From: Hymenobacter actinosclerus
GTDB taxonomy: Bacteria > Bacteroidota > Bacteroidia > Cytophagales > Hymenobacteraceae
Direction of reading: 5' to 3'
DNA: 64,000 bases
NCBI RefSeq assembly: GCF_900111515.1
Contig: NZ_FOHS01000002.1
Location: 558,001-622,000, forward strand
The notes below the pieces were generated by a model that was given only the letters and a program-made list of their open reading frames with translations, made no database searches and was not told the DNA's origin. The position numbers were made by a program, and so were the translations under genes. Positions 8,962 through 16,972 of this stretch are shown in pieces. Each line of letters opens with the position of its first letter. The first letter of the stretch is position 1.

Positions 8962-9990
8962 ATGCGCCTGCTGCTGCTTTGCCTCTGCTGTTTGCTGCCC
9001 CGCCTGGTTTGGGCCGGGCCGGGCCCCCTGCGCAACGTCACCCAGGAAGCCCACCTGATGGGCTCCCACTTCACCTACACGGTAGTAGTTGACAGTGATT
9101 CGCTGGGCCACCGGGCCCTGAATGCCGCCGTGGCCGAAACCCGCCGCATCGACCGGCTCATGTCGTTTTGGGATTCCACCTCCCAAATCACGCAAATAAA
9201 CCGCGCCGCCGGTTTGCAGCCGGTGGTGGTGGATGCGGAGGTGTACGAGCTGATTGCGCGCACCTTACGGATTTCGGCCCTGAGCGGCGGCGCCTTCGAT
9301 ATCACGTTTGCCTCGGCCGATAAAATCTACCGCTTCGACCGGCAGGAGCACCCGCTGCCGCCCGAGGCCGTGCGCCGCGCCGCCGTGGCCCGCATCAACT
9401 ACCGCCACGTGCTGCTCGACCCGGTGCGCCGCACCGTGATGCTTCAGGAGAAAGGCATACGCCTGAACCTAGCCGGCGTGCTCCAGGGCTACGGCATCCG
9501 GCGGGCCCGGCAGGTGCTCGATAAGCTGGGCATCAAAGGCGGCCTGCTCAACGGCTCGGGCGACATCCTGTGCTGGGGCCGGCAGGCCGACGGCTCGCTC
9601 TGGCGCGTGGCCATCGGCGACCCCGACCACCCCGGCAGCCTCTCCAGTTGGGTGCAGGTAACCGACGTGGCCGTGGTAACGGCCGGCAACTACGAGCAGT
9701 ATTTCACCTCGGGCGGCCAGGTGTACGGCCACATCATCAACCCCGCTACCGGCCTGCCCGCTACCGGCCTGCGCTCGGTCACCATCATCTGCTCCGATGT
9801 GGAGCTGGCCGACTGCCTCGATGAAGTGGTCTTCGTAAAAGGCCCGGTGGAAGGTCTGGCCTTCATCAACCAGCTCAAAGGCGTCGACTGCACCCTGATT
9901 ACCGACGACAACCGCACGCTGGTTTCCAAGAACATGCAGGTCAACTACTACCGCAACGGCGCAACGGCGCCTTCGACTGCTCAGCCTTAG
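8962..9990 (+). CDS. apbE: ApbE-family FAD:protein FMN transferase
   Basis: Exported flavin transferase that attaches FMN to Thr/Ser of extracytoplasmic proteins (established ApbE function). It is 342 residues with an N-terminal signal (MRLLLLCLCCLLPRLVWA). Recognisable ApbE blocks include MGSHFTYTVV, LNLAGVLQGYGI, LNGSGDIL and GHIINPATG. Some positions differ from classical ApbE (GSGD instead of GGD; ADCLDE where ADALAT is usual), so activity is probable rather than certain. It is second in the Trx/ApbE/DUF4266/DUF3570 cluster. No obvious flavinylation-site substrate of the usual DxxTGAT type is encoded next to it. Confidence 0.9.
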   Translation: MRLLLLCLCCLLPRLVWAGPGPLRNVTQEAHLMGSHFTYTVVVDSDSLGHRALNAAVAETRRIDRLMSFWDSTSQITQINRAAGLQPVVVDAEVYELIARTLRISALSGGAFDITFASADKIYRFDRQEHPLPPEAVRRAAVARINYRHVLLDPVRRTVMLQEKGIRLNLAGVLQGYGIRRARQVLDKLGIKGGLLNGSGDILCWGRQADGSLWRVAIGDPDHPGSLSSWVQVTDVAVVTAGNYEQYFTSGGQVYGHIINPATGLPATGLRSVTIICSDVELADCLDEVVFVKGPVEGLAFINQLKGVDCTLITDDNRTLVSKNMQVNYYRNGATAPSTAQP

Positions 9991-10048
9991 CCCGGCAGTG
10001 CACCGACCCGTTCCTCTATTTTACCGCCCACTTTTTCACCGCCTTGTC

Positions 10049-10297
10049 ATGCTGACTTCCCTGCCTTTTATTCGTCTGCGCCGCCCCCTGCTGGGCTTGG
10101 CGGGCCTGCTGCTGGCGGCGGGCAGCCTCGGGGGCTGCGTGTCGGTGGCGGCCTACCAGAAGGTGTATCTCAACGATGAGGACATGAAGCTGGCCAACAA
10201 GAAAGTGGAGGTGTACGAAACCAACTTCGAGTCGTACCGCGAAGGCGCCGGCGGGGCCAACGGCGGCAAAGTGGGGGGCGGCTGCGGTTGTAATTAG
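10049..10297 (+). CDS. DUF4266 mini-lipoprotein with Gly-rich Cys-Gly-Cys-Asn tail
   Basis: Tiny exported lipoprotein. From the start at 10049 the signal ends in lipobox LGGC; the mature part is only about 54 residues and ends GGKVGGGCGCN. Length, the KKVEVYETNFESYREG segment and the CGCN tail match DUF4266. Another in-frame ATG at 9998 would give an implausibly long leader. The two C-terminal Cys in a flexible Gly tail suggest metal binding, disulfide chemistry or modification (inference). It lies between apbE and the DUF3570 gene, probably in the same operon. Confidence 0.85.
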   Translation: MLTSLPFIRLRRPLLGLAGLLLAAGSLGGCVSVAAYQKVYLNDEDMKLANKKVEVYETNFESYREGAGGANGGKVGGGCGCN

Positions 10298-10356
10298 AAG
10301 TGAGAAGTGAGAAACGGTACGCGGGGGCGTTTTGGGGTAATTTTTTCGGTTTCTGT

Positions 10357-11655
10357 ATGTGTTTGAAGTTTACTGAGAGAGCATTATTCCAGCGGTTGCG
10401 GCTGGTGGCCTGCGGGGTGCTGCTGCCGGGGCTGGCCTGGGCGCAGGGCGGCGTTACGCCCAACCGCCTCGACGGCTCCGGGGTGCCGCTCACGCCCCAG
10501 ACCAATGCGGCCAGCGCCGCGGTGGGCGAAACCGAGCTGAACATCCTGGGCAGCTACTACCAGCAGGACGGTACCCACGGGGCCGTGCAGGGCGGGCGCG
10601 GCACCGAGTACCTCACCGACGTCACGCCCACCATCATCCTCAACATCCCGCTCGATACCGTCAGCCGCCTCACCGCCAACATCGGGGCCGACTTCTACGC
10701 CTCGGCCTCCACCGACCGCATCGACGGCGTGCAGGGCTACTACCTCTCCACCCCCTCGGCCCACGACACCCGCTACCACGCCGATTTGGGCTACTCGCGC
10801 GAAAACCGGGCGAAGCGGCGCGTGCTGGGCATCGGCGCGGGCGTCTCAACCGAGTACGACTACTTCTCGGTGAACGTGGTGGGCTCGGTGGCCAAAACCT
10901 CGCGCGACGGCAACCGCCAGTTCAGCGCCGCCGGCCAGGTGTATATCGACCAGGCCAAGCTCATCTACCCCATCGAGCTGCGCACCGGCCAGCAGCTGGT
11001 ACCCACCAACAAGCGCCAGAGCTACAACCTGTCGCTGGTGTACTCGCAGGTGGTAAATCAGCGCCTGCAAGTGGCCCTGAGCACCGAGCTGGTGTACCAG
11101 CACGGGCTGCTGAGCACGCCCTTCCACCGCGTGTACTTCCGCGATTCGGCCCCCGACCTGCCCCGCGTGGAGCAGCTGCCCCAGCAGCGCTTTAAGTACC
11201 CGGTGGCGCTGCGGGCCAGCTACTTCGCCTCCGATTTCATCCAGCTGCGCGGCTTCTACCGCTTCTACAACGACAACTTCGGCATCATGGCCCACACCTT
11301 CGAGCTGGAAACGCCGCTCAAGCTGACGCCCTTTTTCGTGCTCTACCCCTTCTACCGCTACCACCACCAAACGGCCGCCAGATACTTCGCGCCCTACGCC
11401 CAGCACTCACTCACCGACGAGTTCTACACCTCCGACTACGACCTGTCGGGCTTTGCGGCCAACAAGTACGGCCTGGGGCTGCGCTACTCGCCGGTGTACG
11501 GCCTCAGCCGCTTCAAAACGCCGTTCGGCAACGGCCAGGGCGGCCGCCGCATCGCCAGGTTCAAATCCATCGACCTGCGCTACGCCTACTACCAGCGCAA
11601 CACCAACTTCACCGCCAACATCGTCAGCTTCGATATGGCGTTTGTCATGCCGTAG
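10357..11655 (+). CDS. DUF3570 outer-membrane beta-barrel-like protein
   Basis: Predicted outer-membrane protein. From 10357 the protein starts MCLKFTERALFQRL with a signal ending GLAWAQ; an upstream in-frame ATG at 10300 is less likely because it places a long stretch before the signal. The mature part of about 400 residues has alternating aromatic/polar strands (FYRFYND, RYHHQTAARYFAPY) and many Tyr pairs, typical of a barrel, and resembles DUF3570. It is the last gene of the Trx/ApbE/DUF4266 cluster, and DUF3570 often accompanies these families. It could be the outer-membrane channel of the system; the substrate is unknown. Confidence 0.82.
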   Translation: MCLKFTERALFQRLRLVACGVLLPGLAWAQGGVTPNRLDGSGVPLTPQTNAASAAVGETELNILGSYYQQDGTHGAVQGGRGTEYLTDVTPTIILNIPLDTVSRLTANIGADFYASASTDRIDGVQGYYLSTPSAHDTRYHADLGYSRENRAKRRVLGIGAGVSTEYDYFSVNVVGSVAKTSRDGNRQFSAAGQVYIDQAKLIYPIELRTGQQLVPTNKRQSYNLSLVYSQVVNQRLQVALSTELVYQHGLLSTPFHRVYFRDSAPDLPRVEQLPQQRFKYPVALRASYFASDFIQLRGFYRFYNDNFGIMAHTFELETPLKLTPFFVLYPFYRYHHQTAARYFAPYAQHSLTDEFYTSDYDLSGFAANKYGLGLRYSPVYGLSRFKTPFGNGQGGRRIARFKSIDLRYAYYQRNTNFTANIVSFDMAFVMP

Positions 11656-11667
11656 ATTAGGGATTAG

Positions 11668-11865
11668 AACGCTTGGTGTGAGTTAGAGTTAGCAGCTAAA
11701 AAACTAGCTCCCCTCCTTGGAAAGGAGGGGCTGGGGGTGGTTGATGCACGTTGAACGGAAGCTAGAAACTAGCTCTAGTTATCGTTCAGGTGCCATCAAC
11801 CACCCCCAGCCCCTCCTTTCCAAGGAGGGGAGCTAGTGGCTAGTTTTTAACTCACACCAAGCGTT
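11668..11865. repeat. Palindromic repeat B1 (about 198 bp)
   Basis: Long inverted repeat. Outer arms are AACGCTTGGTGTGAGTTA (11668-11685) and its complement ending at 11865. Inner arms are CTAGCTCCCCTCCTTGGAAA and GGGCTGGGGGTGGTTGATG with their complements. The spacer holds CGTTGAACGG. The same inner arms recur near 49.3 and 52.7 kb. It occupies the gap between the DUF3570 gene and the convergent lipoprotein; a strong terminator hairpin follows at 11944. Confidence 0.9.
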
Positions 11866-11943
11866 AGGGATTAGGGATTAGGGACGAAACGGGTTTCGGG
11901 GATTACAGAAGCCTGTTTTGGTTGTTTTCTTCGTTTGACTACC

Positions 11944-12012
11944 CTCGTTCAACCCCAACAGAAAGCGCCGCCGGATTAGCTCCGGCGGCGCTTTCTGTTG
12001 GGGTTGAACGAG
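11944..12012. terminator. Perfect 32-bp hairpin terminator
   Basis: Arms 11944-11975 and 11981-12012 are perfect reverse complements, separated by TTAGC. The 3' arm ends three bases before the stop codon of the minus-strand lipoprotein, so on the minus strand the hairpin follows translation termination almost at once. GC-rich centre (GCCGCCGGA). It probably stops transcription from one or both sides of this convergent junction. The remaining spacer, 11866-11943, holds GGATTAGGGATTAGG direct repeats. Confidence 0.85.
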
Positions 12013-12015
12013 AAA

Positions 12016-12618
12016 TTATTCGGCAATAACTACGGCTCGTTTCAGGGATTTGGAGTAGGCCAGACGACGCTCCCGGCCGTCGGCCGAGGGGTAGTCGAAG
12101 CCGATGGCGCGGCTATCGGCTTTCACCGACGACCACGACTGCGCATCTACGTTTTCGGGCTGCACGCCCGTTTTGGGCACGGCGGGCTGCACAAACCGGT
12201 CGTCGCGGAAGAAGCTGTTCATGCCCTGCAGGATGGCAATTTCCTTGTCGCGCACCGTGGCCGCCTGCGGGTCGGTCAGGTCCTGGTCGCGGATGAGGGC
12301 CGTAGCCGGCATCACTTCCTGGCGCAGGGTGTCGCCGGCGCTGTTGAGAACGATGAAATGGGCCTGCGAAGAGGCAATTTTGGGCCCACGCAGCTGCAAC
12401 ACAAAGGTATCCTTGGTTTTAAGCGACGAGAAATTGTGGCTGGCATTGACCGTCCGCAGCACGGTCCGCTCGCTTACCCGGCCGCGGTTGGCCTCCATAC
12501 CGGGGGTAAACTGACGGTCGGTATTGCGGGAAGTCGCCACTTCGCGCTCCGTATTCAGGCAAGACGACAGCTGAAGCAGGCAAATGGCGCCGACAACGGG
12601 GATTACAAGTTTTTTCAT
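12016..12618 (-). CDS. Hypothetical lipoprotein
   Basis: About 200 residues. The start at 12618 gives MKKLVIPVVGAICLLQ and a lipobox LSSC, so it is exported and lipidated; the longer frame to 12699 would bury the signal. The mature protein is polar, with TFVLQLRGPKIAS and SAGDTLRQEV segments, and ends FDYPSADGRERR... AVVIAE. I recognise no family. It is convergent with the DUF3570 gene, with a perfect hairpin right after the stop. Function unknown. Confidence 0.8.
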   Translation of the reverse strand: MKKLVIPVVGAICLLQLSSCLNTEREVATSRNTDRQFTPGMEANRGRVSERTVLRTVNASHNFSSLKTKDTFVLQLRGPKIASSQAHFIVLNSAGDTLRQEVMPATALIRDQDLTDPQAATVRDKEIAILQGMNSFFRDDRFVQPAVPKTGVQPENVDAQSWSSVKADSRAIGFDYPSADGRERRLAYSKSLKRAVVIAE

Positions 12619-12838
12619 GGAAAGCAGACGCGGCAATATATTCAGCTGGGAAAGCTCCAATGGTGGCCCCAGCCCCGAAAGTTCGGGATTTCCCGGCATT
12701 CGGCCAATTTATCAGACAAAATGGAGTGGCGGCCAACTCATTAGGGCAGTGCCTCTGCACTACCCGGACCGCCAGCTGGTGTACCTACGAAAAATGATGC
12801 CCAAAGGGCTGCCGGGGTTGCTTTTTTTTACTGTTTTC

Positions 12839-13567
12839 TTAAAATATGCCTACCTCCAGCCCCAGCAGCCAGCGCGGCAGCTCGGGGTAAGCAGGCGGGG
12901 CCGCGCTGCTGAACGTGTTGGCGAGCCGGTAGCGGGCCAACAGGGCGTAGCGGCCCGCGCCCAGCCGGGTGCCCAGGCCCCAGCTCCAGCGGTGCAGGTA
13001 GGCGGGGCTCAGCTCCTTTACTACGGTGCGGGTGCCCTGCCCCTGCCCGGGCCGGTCTTCGTAGCGGTGGCTGCGGCCCAGCACCCAGCCGCCCCAGCCG
13101 CTCAGGTCGAGGTAGTGCCCCACCACGTTGCCCCGCCGCCCGAAACTCAGCCGCACGAAGGGTTCCAGCTGGAGCTGCGTCAGGTTCAGGGTTTCGCGGT
13201 AGTGCAGCTGGGGCGTGGGCACCAGTTTCTGGCCGCTTTGCCGAAGCTGGTAGCGCAGGTAGGCAAAGCGGGCATCGAGGCCCACGGCCGCTGGCCCCGC
13301 CACGCGCCACTTGTTGCGCACCCCGGCAAACAGCTCGGCCGACTGCGGGTAGCGCAGCTCGGCCCCCGGCCCGGCGGCCGCACCTGCCACCGTGGCGTAG
13401 CCCAGGTACAAATGCTGGTAGAATGCCCGGTTGGGGCCGTAGCGCGAAGGCAGCGTGTCGGTGGCCGGGTTGGCGCGTAGCAGTACCCGCTGGGCGGCCG
13501 CCGGACGGGGCAGCGCGGCCGGCAGCGCCAGTGCCAGCAGCAACGGCAGGGCTTGGGGATTCCTCAT
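12839..13567 (-). CDS. Hypothetical exported barrel-like protein coupled to the subtilase
   Basis: 242 residues. The signal peptide MRNPQALPLLLALALPAALP leads to an AAAQ cleavage region near residue 25. The remainder alternates aromatic and polar residues (RAFYQHLYLGYATV, RFAYLRYQLRQ, LLARYRLANTF) and ends with a C-terminal Phe (LGLEVGIF), typical of an outer-membrane barrel. Its ATG overlaps the stop of the upstream subtilase gene by 4 bp (ATGA), so the pair is probably translationally coupled. Family not recognised. Confidence 0.75.
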   Translation of the reverse strand: MRNPQALPLLLALALPAALPRPAAAQRVLLRANPATDTLPSRYGPNRAFYQHLYLGYATVAGAAAGPGAELRYPQSAELFAGVRNKWRVAGPAAVGLDARFAYLRYQLRQSGQKLVPTPQLHYRETLNLTQLQLEPFVRLSFGRRGNVVGHYLDLSGWGGWVLGRSHRYEDRPGQGQGTRTVVKELSPAYLHRWSWGLGTRLGAGRYALLARYRLANTFSSAAPPAYPELPRWLLGLEVGIF

Positions 13568-15303
13568 GGCGCTTCGAAACTGGCCGTGTAGCCTCTAAAA
13601 TGCACCCGCAGCGTACCGCCGGGCGGCAGCAGCGGCAGCAGCACCCGCAGGATGGCCCGCTGGCTTACCTCCAGCACTTCGTAGCGCACCACAAACCCCG
13701 TCGCGTCGCGCAGCTGCCAGTACAGCGGCGCCGGTGGCGCGGGCGTACCAGTCGCAGCTTCGGGCACCGTTTCGGCCGGTAGTTCGGTCGTGGTCAGCCT
13801 CGCCGGGGGCGCCGCGGCGGCCAGCAGCGGCAGCGAATAGGCGGGCACAACGGCCGCCTCGGGCCGGATGATGACGCCCACCACCGAGTCGGCGGCCACG
13901 AAATCGAAGGTTGGTACCGGCGGCGCGGGCGCGGGGCCGGCGGCACGGAAGGCCGCCGCCCGGGGCAGGCCGTAGCCGTGGGCGTAGTCGAAGTACGGGT
14001 AGAGCTGCCCGGCCTGTTGCAGGCGGACAAACAGCTCCATCACGGGCAAATCGCGCTGTTGCTGCCAGGCGCAGGCGGCAAAGCCCGCCACCAGCGGGCT
14101 GGCAAACGAGGTGCCCTCGGCCCGCTCGAAGCCGCCCGGCACGGCCGTAATGGCCACCCCAAAAGCCGCCAGGTTGGGTTTGAGCTTGCCACTCGCCGCG
14201 GGCCCGTAGCTGCTGAAATCGAGGTGCAGCAGCGTTTCCGGGTCGAGGCCGCCCACTGTTAGCACCGAGTCGGCGTCGGCGGGGGTGCCGATGGTGCGCC
14301 AGTTGGGGTCGTCGCCGGCGTTGCCGGCCGCATTCACCACCAGCATGCCCTTGCGCACGGCCAGGGCGGCGGCGCGGGCCACCAGGCTGGTGCGCCCGTT
14401 CATCTGCTCCGGAAAATAGCGTCGGTCTGTGTAGCCCAGCGAGGAGTTGATGATGTCGGCGCCGTTACGGTCGGCCCACTCGGCGGCGGCCAGCCAGGCT
14501 TCTTCCTCGGCGTACCGCTCGCGGCCTTTCTGCTCGGTTCGGGCTAGCAGGAACTCGGCGGCCGGCGCCAGCCCCAGAAAGGTGCTGTCGGGCAGCTGGC
14601 CGGCCAGGCACGAGAGCACCTCGGTGCCGTGGGTGCCGCCCCGGTACACGTCGGGAGTGCGGCGCAGGAAATCGTAGGTGGCCACCACGGCCCGGCGGCG
14701 GTACAGGTGGGCGAAGGCGGGGTGGGTATCGGTGCCGCGGAAGCCCACGTCGAACACGGCAATGCGCAGGCCCTGCCCCTGCCGCCCCGCCTGCCGGAAC
14801 TCGGCGGCCCCCAGCACGGCCGTTTGCCGGTGGGCCAGCGCCAGGTCGGCGGCCGCAAGCGGGGCGGGCGGCGCGGGCGGGGCGGCTGGCCGGGGGTGGG
14901 CCGCGGCGGTCAGCAGCGGGCGTTCGGGCCAGGCCTCTACGCTGCGCACGCCGGGCAGCAGCCGGAGCCGGGCAACCTGGGCCGGCGTGGCCCGGCACGA
15001 TACGGCATTAAACCAGCGGCTGACGAGCGTAACGGAATCGGTGAGGCTGTTTACCCGGGCCAGGTAATCGGGGCGCACCGGGAAATCGGTGCTGTCGGCG
15101 GCGGGCAGGTGCTGGCGGCGGCGGCGGGCCTGGGCAGCGGCATCGAAGTAGGCGGCCGCGTGCAGCGTCTGGCCTGCCTTATCGCGGAACGTAACCCAGT
15201 AGCGGGCCACCGGCGCCGCGGCGGGCGCGGGGCGGTGCTGCGCGGTGGCCGGCAGCCCGGCCAGCAGCCCCAGCCATAAAGTCAGACGCCAACGGAACCG
15301 CAA
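13564..15303 (-). CDS. S8 (subtilisin-like) secreted serine protease
   Basis: Exported subtilase of 579 residues. The signal is MRFRWRLTLWLGLLAGLPATAQ, then a propeptide-like segment to about 150. The catalytic triad is visible: Asp in IAVFDVGF, His in GGTHGTEV, Ser in GTSFASPLVAGF; the oxyanion Asn is in VNAAGNAGD. The 170-residue C-terminal part has no recognised domain, and I do not see a classical T9SS C-terminal motif. The next gene (barrel-like) overlaps by 4 bp. The substrate is unknown; a role in processing or in nutrient degradation is inference. Confidence 0.92.
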   Translation of the reverse strand: MRFRWRLTLWLGLLAGLPATAQHRPAPAAAPVARYWVTFRDKAGQTLHAAAYFDAAAQARRRRQHLPAADSTDFPVRPDYLARVNSLTDSVTLVSRWFNAVSCRATPAQVARLRLLPGVRSVEAWPERPLLTAAAHPRPAAPPAPPAPLAAADLALAHRQTAVLGAAEFRQAGRQGQGLRIAVFDVGFRGTDTHPAFAHLYRRRAVVATYDFLRRTPDVYRGGTHGTEVLSCLAGQLPDSTFLGLAPAAEFLLARTEQKGRERYAEEEAWLAAAEWADRNGADIINSSLGYTDRRYFPEQMNGRTSLVARAAALAVRKGMLVVNAAGNAGDDPNWRTIGTPADADSVLTVGGLDPETLLHLDFSSYGPAASGKLKPNLAAFGVAITAVPGGFERAEGTSFASPLVAGFAACAWQQQRDLPVMELFVRLQQAGQLYPYFDYAHGYGLPRAAAFRAAGPAPAPPVPTFDFVAADSVVGVIIRPEAAVVPAYSLPLLAAAAPPARLTTTELPAETVPEAATGTPAPPAPLYWQLRDATGFVVRYEVLEVSQRAILRVLLPLLPPGGTLRVHFRGYTASFEAP

Positions 15304-15490
15304 TGTTTACTAATTATAAAGTCTGTTTCGGCGTCGAAGGTACAATAAAGCCCCGTTTGGCGAAGCCCCGACGTCGGGCAGGCCGGCAACCAGCGCTACC
15401 GTTGAGCCGTTGTAGCGATATTCCGGCCGGGAATTAATTTCGCGGCGGGTTTACCAGTCGCTTCCTTGTTTTTTCATTTTCACCGATTCT

Positions 15491-16318
15491 ATGTTCGTTT
15501 CTTCTGCCTTCCCGAAATTGCTCTGCGGAGCGGCCCTGTTGCTTGGTTCGGCCAGCTGCGTATCGCAGAAAAAATTCGATGCTGCCCAACGCTCGTTCCA
15601 GGATGCGGCCCAGGCCCGCGACCAGTTGCAGGTTGAAAAAACTGCCCTCGAAAATGAGAAGGCCCGCAACGAAGAATCGTTGCGCAGTAATTTACTCTCT
15701 AAAAATCAGCAGGTAAATCAGCTCAACCAAAGCCTGAGCGGCGCGCAGCAGGAAAACTCGCAGCTTTCCACCGATTTGCGCACCAAGGAAGAGCGCATTG
15801 CCGAAATGCAGCGCGTGCTCGACCAGAAAGAAGCAGCCGTGAAGGCGCTGCGACAGAAAGTAGGCGACGCCCTGCTCGGTTTCAACGCCCAGGATTTGCA
15901 GGTAAATGTAAAAAACGGCAAAGTATACGTGTCGCTTTCCGAGCAGCTGCTATTTAAATCGGGCTCGACCAAAGTAGACCCCAAAGGCCAGGAAGCACTG
16001 AAGAAACTGGCGACGGCCCTCAAGGGCAACCAGGATGTGAACGTGCTGGTAGAAGGCCACACCGACAACGTGCCCCTGCGCGGCGTAGTGAACGGGGCCA
16101 AGGACAACTGGGATTTGAGCGTACTGCGGGCCACCGAAATCACGCGCATTCTCACCGAAGCCGGCCTTTCCGACTCGCAGGTGACGCCCTCGGGCCGGGC
16201 CCAGTACGTGCCGGTTGCCGCCAACGACACGCCCGCCAACAAGGCCCTCAACCGCCGCACCGAAATTATTCTGACGCCCAAACTCGACGAGCTTTTCCAG
16301 ATTCTGGAGCAGAATTAA
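15491..16318 (+). CDS. OmpA-family lipoprotein with coiled coil
   Basis: 275 residues. Lipobox GSASC (Cys23) anchors it to a membrane. Residues about 30-125 form an Asn/Gln/Glu-rich coiled coil (heptad-like, with QVNQLNQ). The OmpA C-terminal peptidoglycan-binding domain spans about 145-265, with VEGHTDNVP and LNRRTEIIL motifs. It therefore links a membrane to the cell wall. Monocistronic, with a strong terminator downstream at 16453. It is divergent from the subtilase, with about 190 bp between. Confidence 0.92.
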   Translation: MFVSSAFPKLLCGAALLLGSASCVSQKKFDAAQRSFQDAAQARDQLQVEKTALENEKARNEESLRSNLLSKNQQVNQLNQSLSGAQQENSQLSTDLRTKEERIAEMQRVLDQKEAAVKALRQKVGDALLGFNAQDLQVNVKNGKVYVSLSEQLLFKSGSTKVDPKGQEALKKLATALKGNQDVNVLVEGHTDNVPLRGVVNGAKDNWDLSVLRATEITRILTEAGLSDSQVTPSGRAQYVPVAANDTPANKALNRRTEIILTPKLDELFQILEQN

Positions 16319-16452
16319 CTACCTCCCAGTCAGCGGCTTTTCGCGCGCTACCGGGCCCAAATAGTCCCGACAACCGCTTCCTGTCGACAAAAGAAATAGA
16401 GGTTTTGGATATTTAAATATCCAGCTGACGCGGCTTCCCGCTTACCGGAAAT

Positions 16453-16504
16453 AAAGCAGTCTGTTTATCTGGGTTATTCCCGGGTAAGCAGACTGCTTTT
16501 TTTT
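16453..16504 (+). terminator. Rho-independent terminator after the OmpA gene
   Basis: AAAGCAGTCTG (16453-16463) pairs with CAGACTGCTTT (16489-16499), and the interior can extend the stem with GGGTTATTCCC; a run of T follows. It lies 135 bp after the OmpA stop in an otherwise gene-free stretch (16319-16647). Confidence 0.85.
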
Positions 16505-16580
16505 GCTGAATACTTTTTTATTCGCCCGGCCGGCTGTTTTATTCTTTTTCGCGTATCGCAAACATATCAGGTGCAGATTG

Positions 16581-16612
16581 TTTGTTGAAACAAAAAGAAA
16601 CCGACAACTTTG
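16581..16612 (+). promoter_or_regulatory. Bacteroidota-type promoter for the 77-aa AT-hook protein
   Basis: TTTG (16581-16584) followed 20 bp later by CAACTTTG (16605-16612), matching the Bacteroidota -33 TTTG / -7 TAnnTTTG pattern except for one base. It lies 36 bp upstream of the ATG at 16648. Confidence 0.55.
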
Positions 16613-16647
16613 CAGCTTCTTCATTTTTCATTCAACTTATTTCTCCG

Positions 16648-16881
16648 ATGGCAACCAACGACCTCAACAAGCTCCAGGAAATTCTGAACAGCGCCGAAGA
16701 CAACCACGCGCTGCTAACCCGCATTCGCAAGCAGGCTTCTAAAATCAACAGCATGATGGAAGAGCTAAATGCCATGCTGGATCCTAGCTATAAAATTGAA
16801 AAGAAGGAGCGCAAGCCCCGCGCAGCCAACGGCACCGGCAAAGGCCCCGGCCGCCCACGCAAAAACGCCGCCGCCGAATAA
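16648..16881 (+). CDS. Small basic protein with AT-hook-like tail
   Basis: 77 residues starting MATNDLNKLQEILN. The first 45 residues form an amphipathic helix or coiled coil (SKINSMMEELNAML); the tail is basic and contains GRPRK at residues 68-72, the core of an AT-hook that binds the minor groove of AT-rich DNA. The ATG at 16648 is supported by the promoter just upstream; longer frames extend into it. A bidirectional terminator follows. Likely a small nucleoid-associated or regulatory protein (inference); family not recognised. Confidence 0.78.
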   Translation: MATNDLNKLQEILNSAEDNHALLTRIRKQASKINSMMEELNAMLDPSYKIEKKERKPRAANGTGKGPGRPRKNAAAE

Positions 16882-16904
16882 TATATCCGGCAGGTTTTTT
16901 AGCT

Positions 16905-16941
16905 AAAAATGCCCGGCTGCCAATGGCAGCCGGGCATTTTT
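16905..16941. terminator. Bidirectional terminator
   Basis: AAAAATGCCCGGCTGCC and its complement GGCAGCCGGGCATTTTT (16925-16941) with a 3-nt loop; T-runs on both sides suit the convergent genes (AT-hook protein and M28 peptidase). Confidence 0.92.
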
Positions 16942-16972
16942 ATGACGGCTAATTTGCCGGGCCAGCCGGCGC

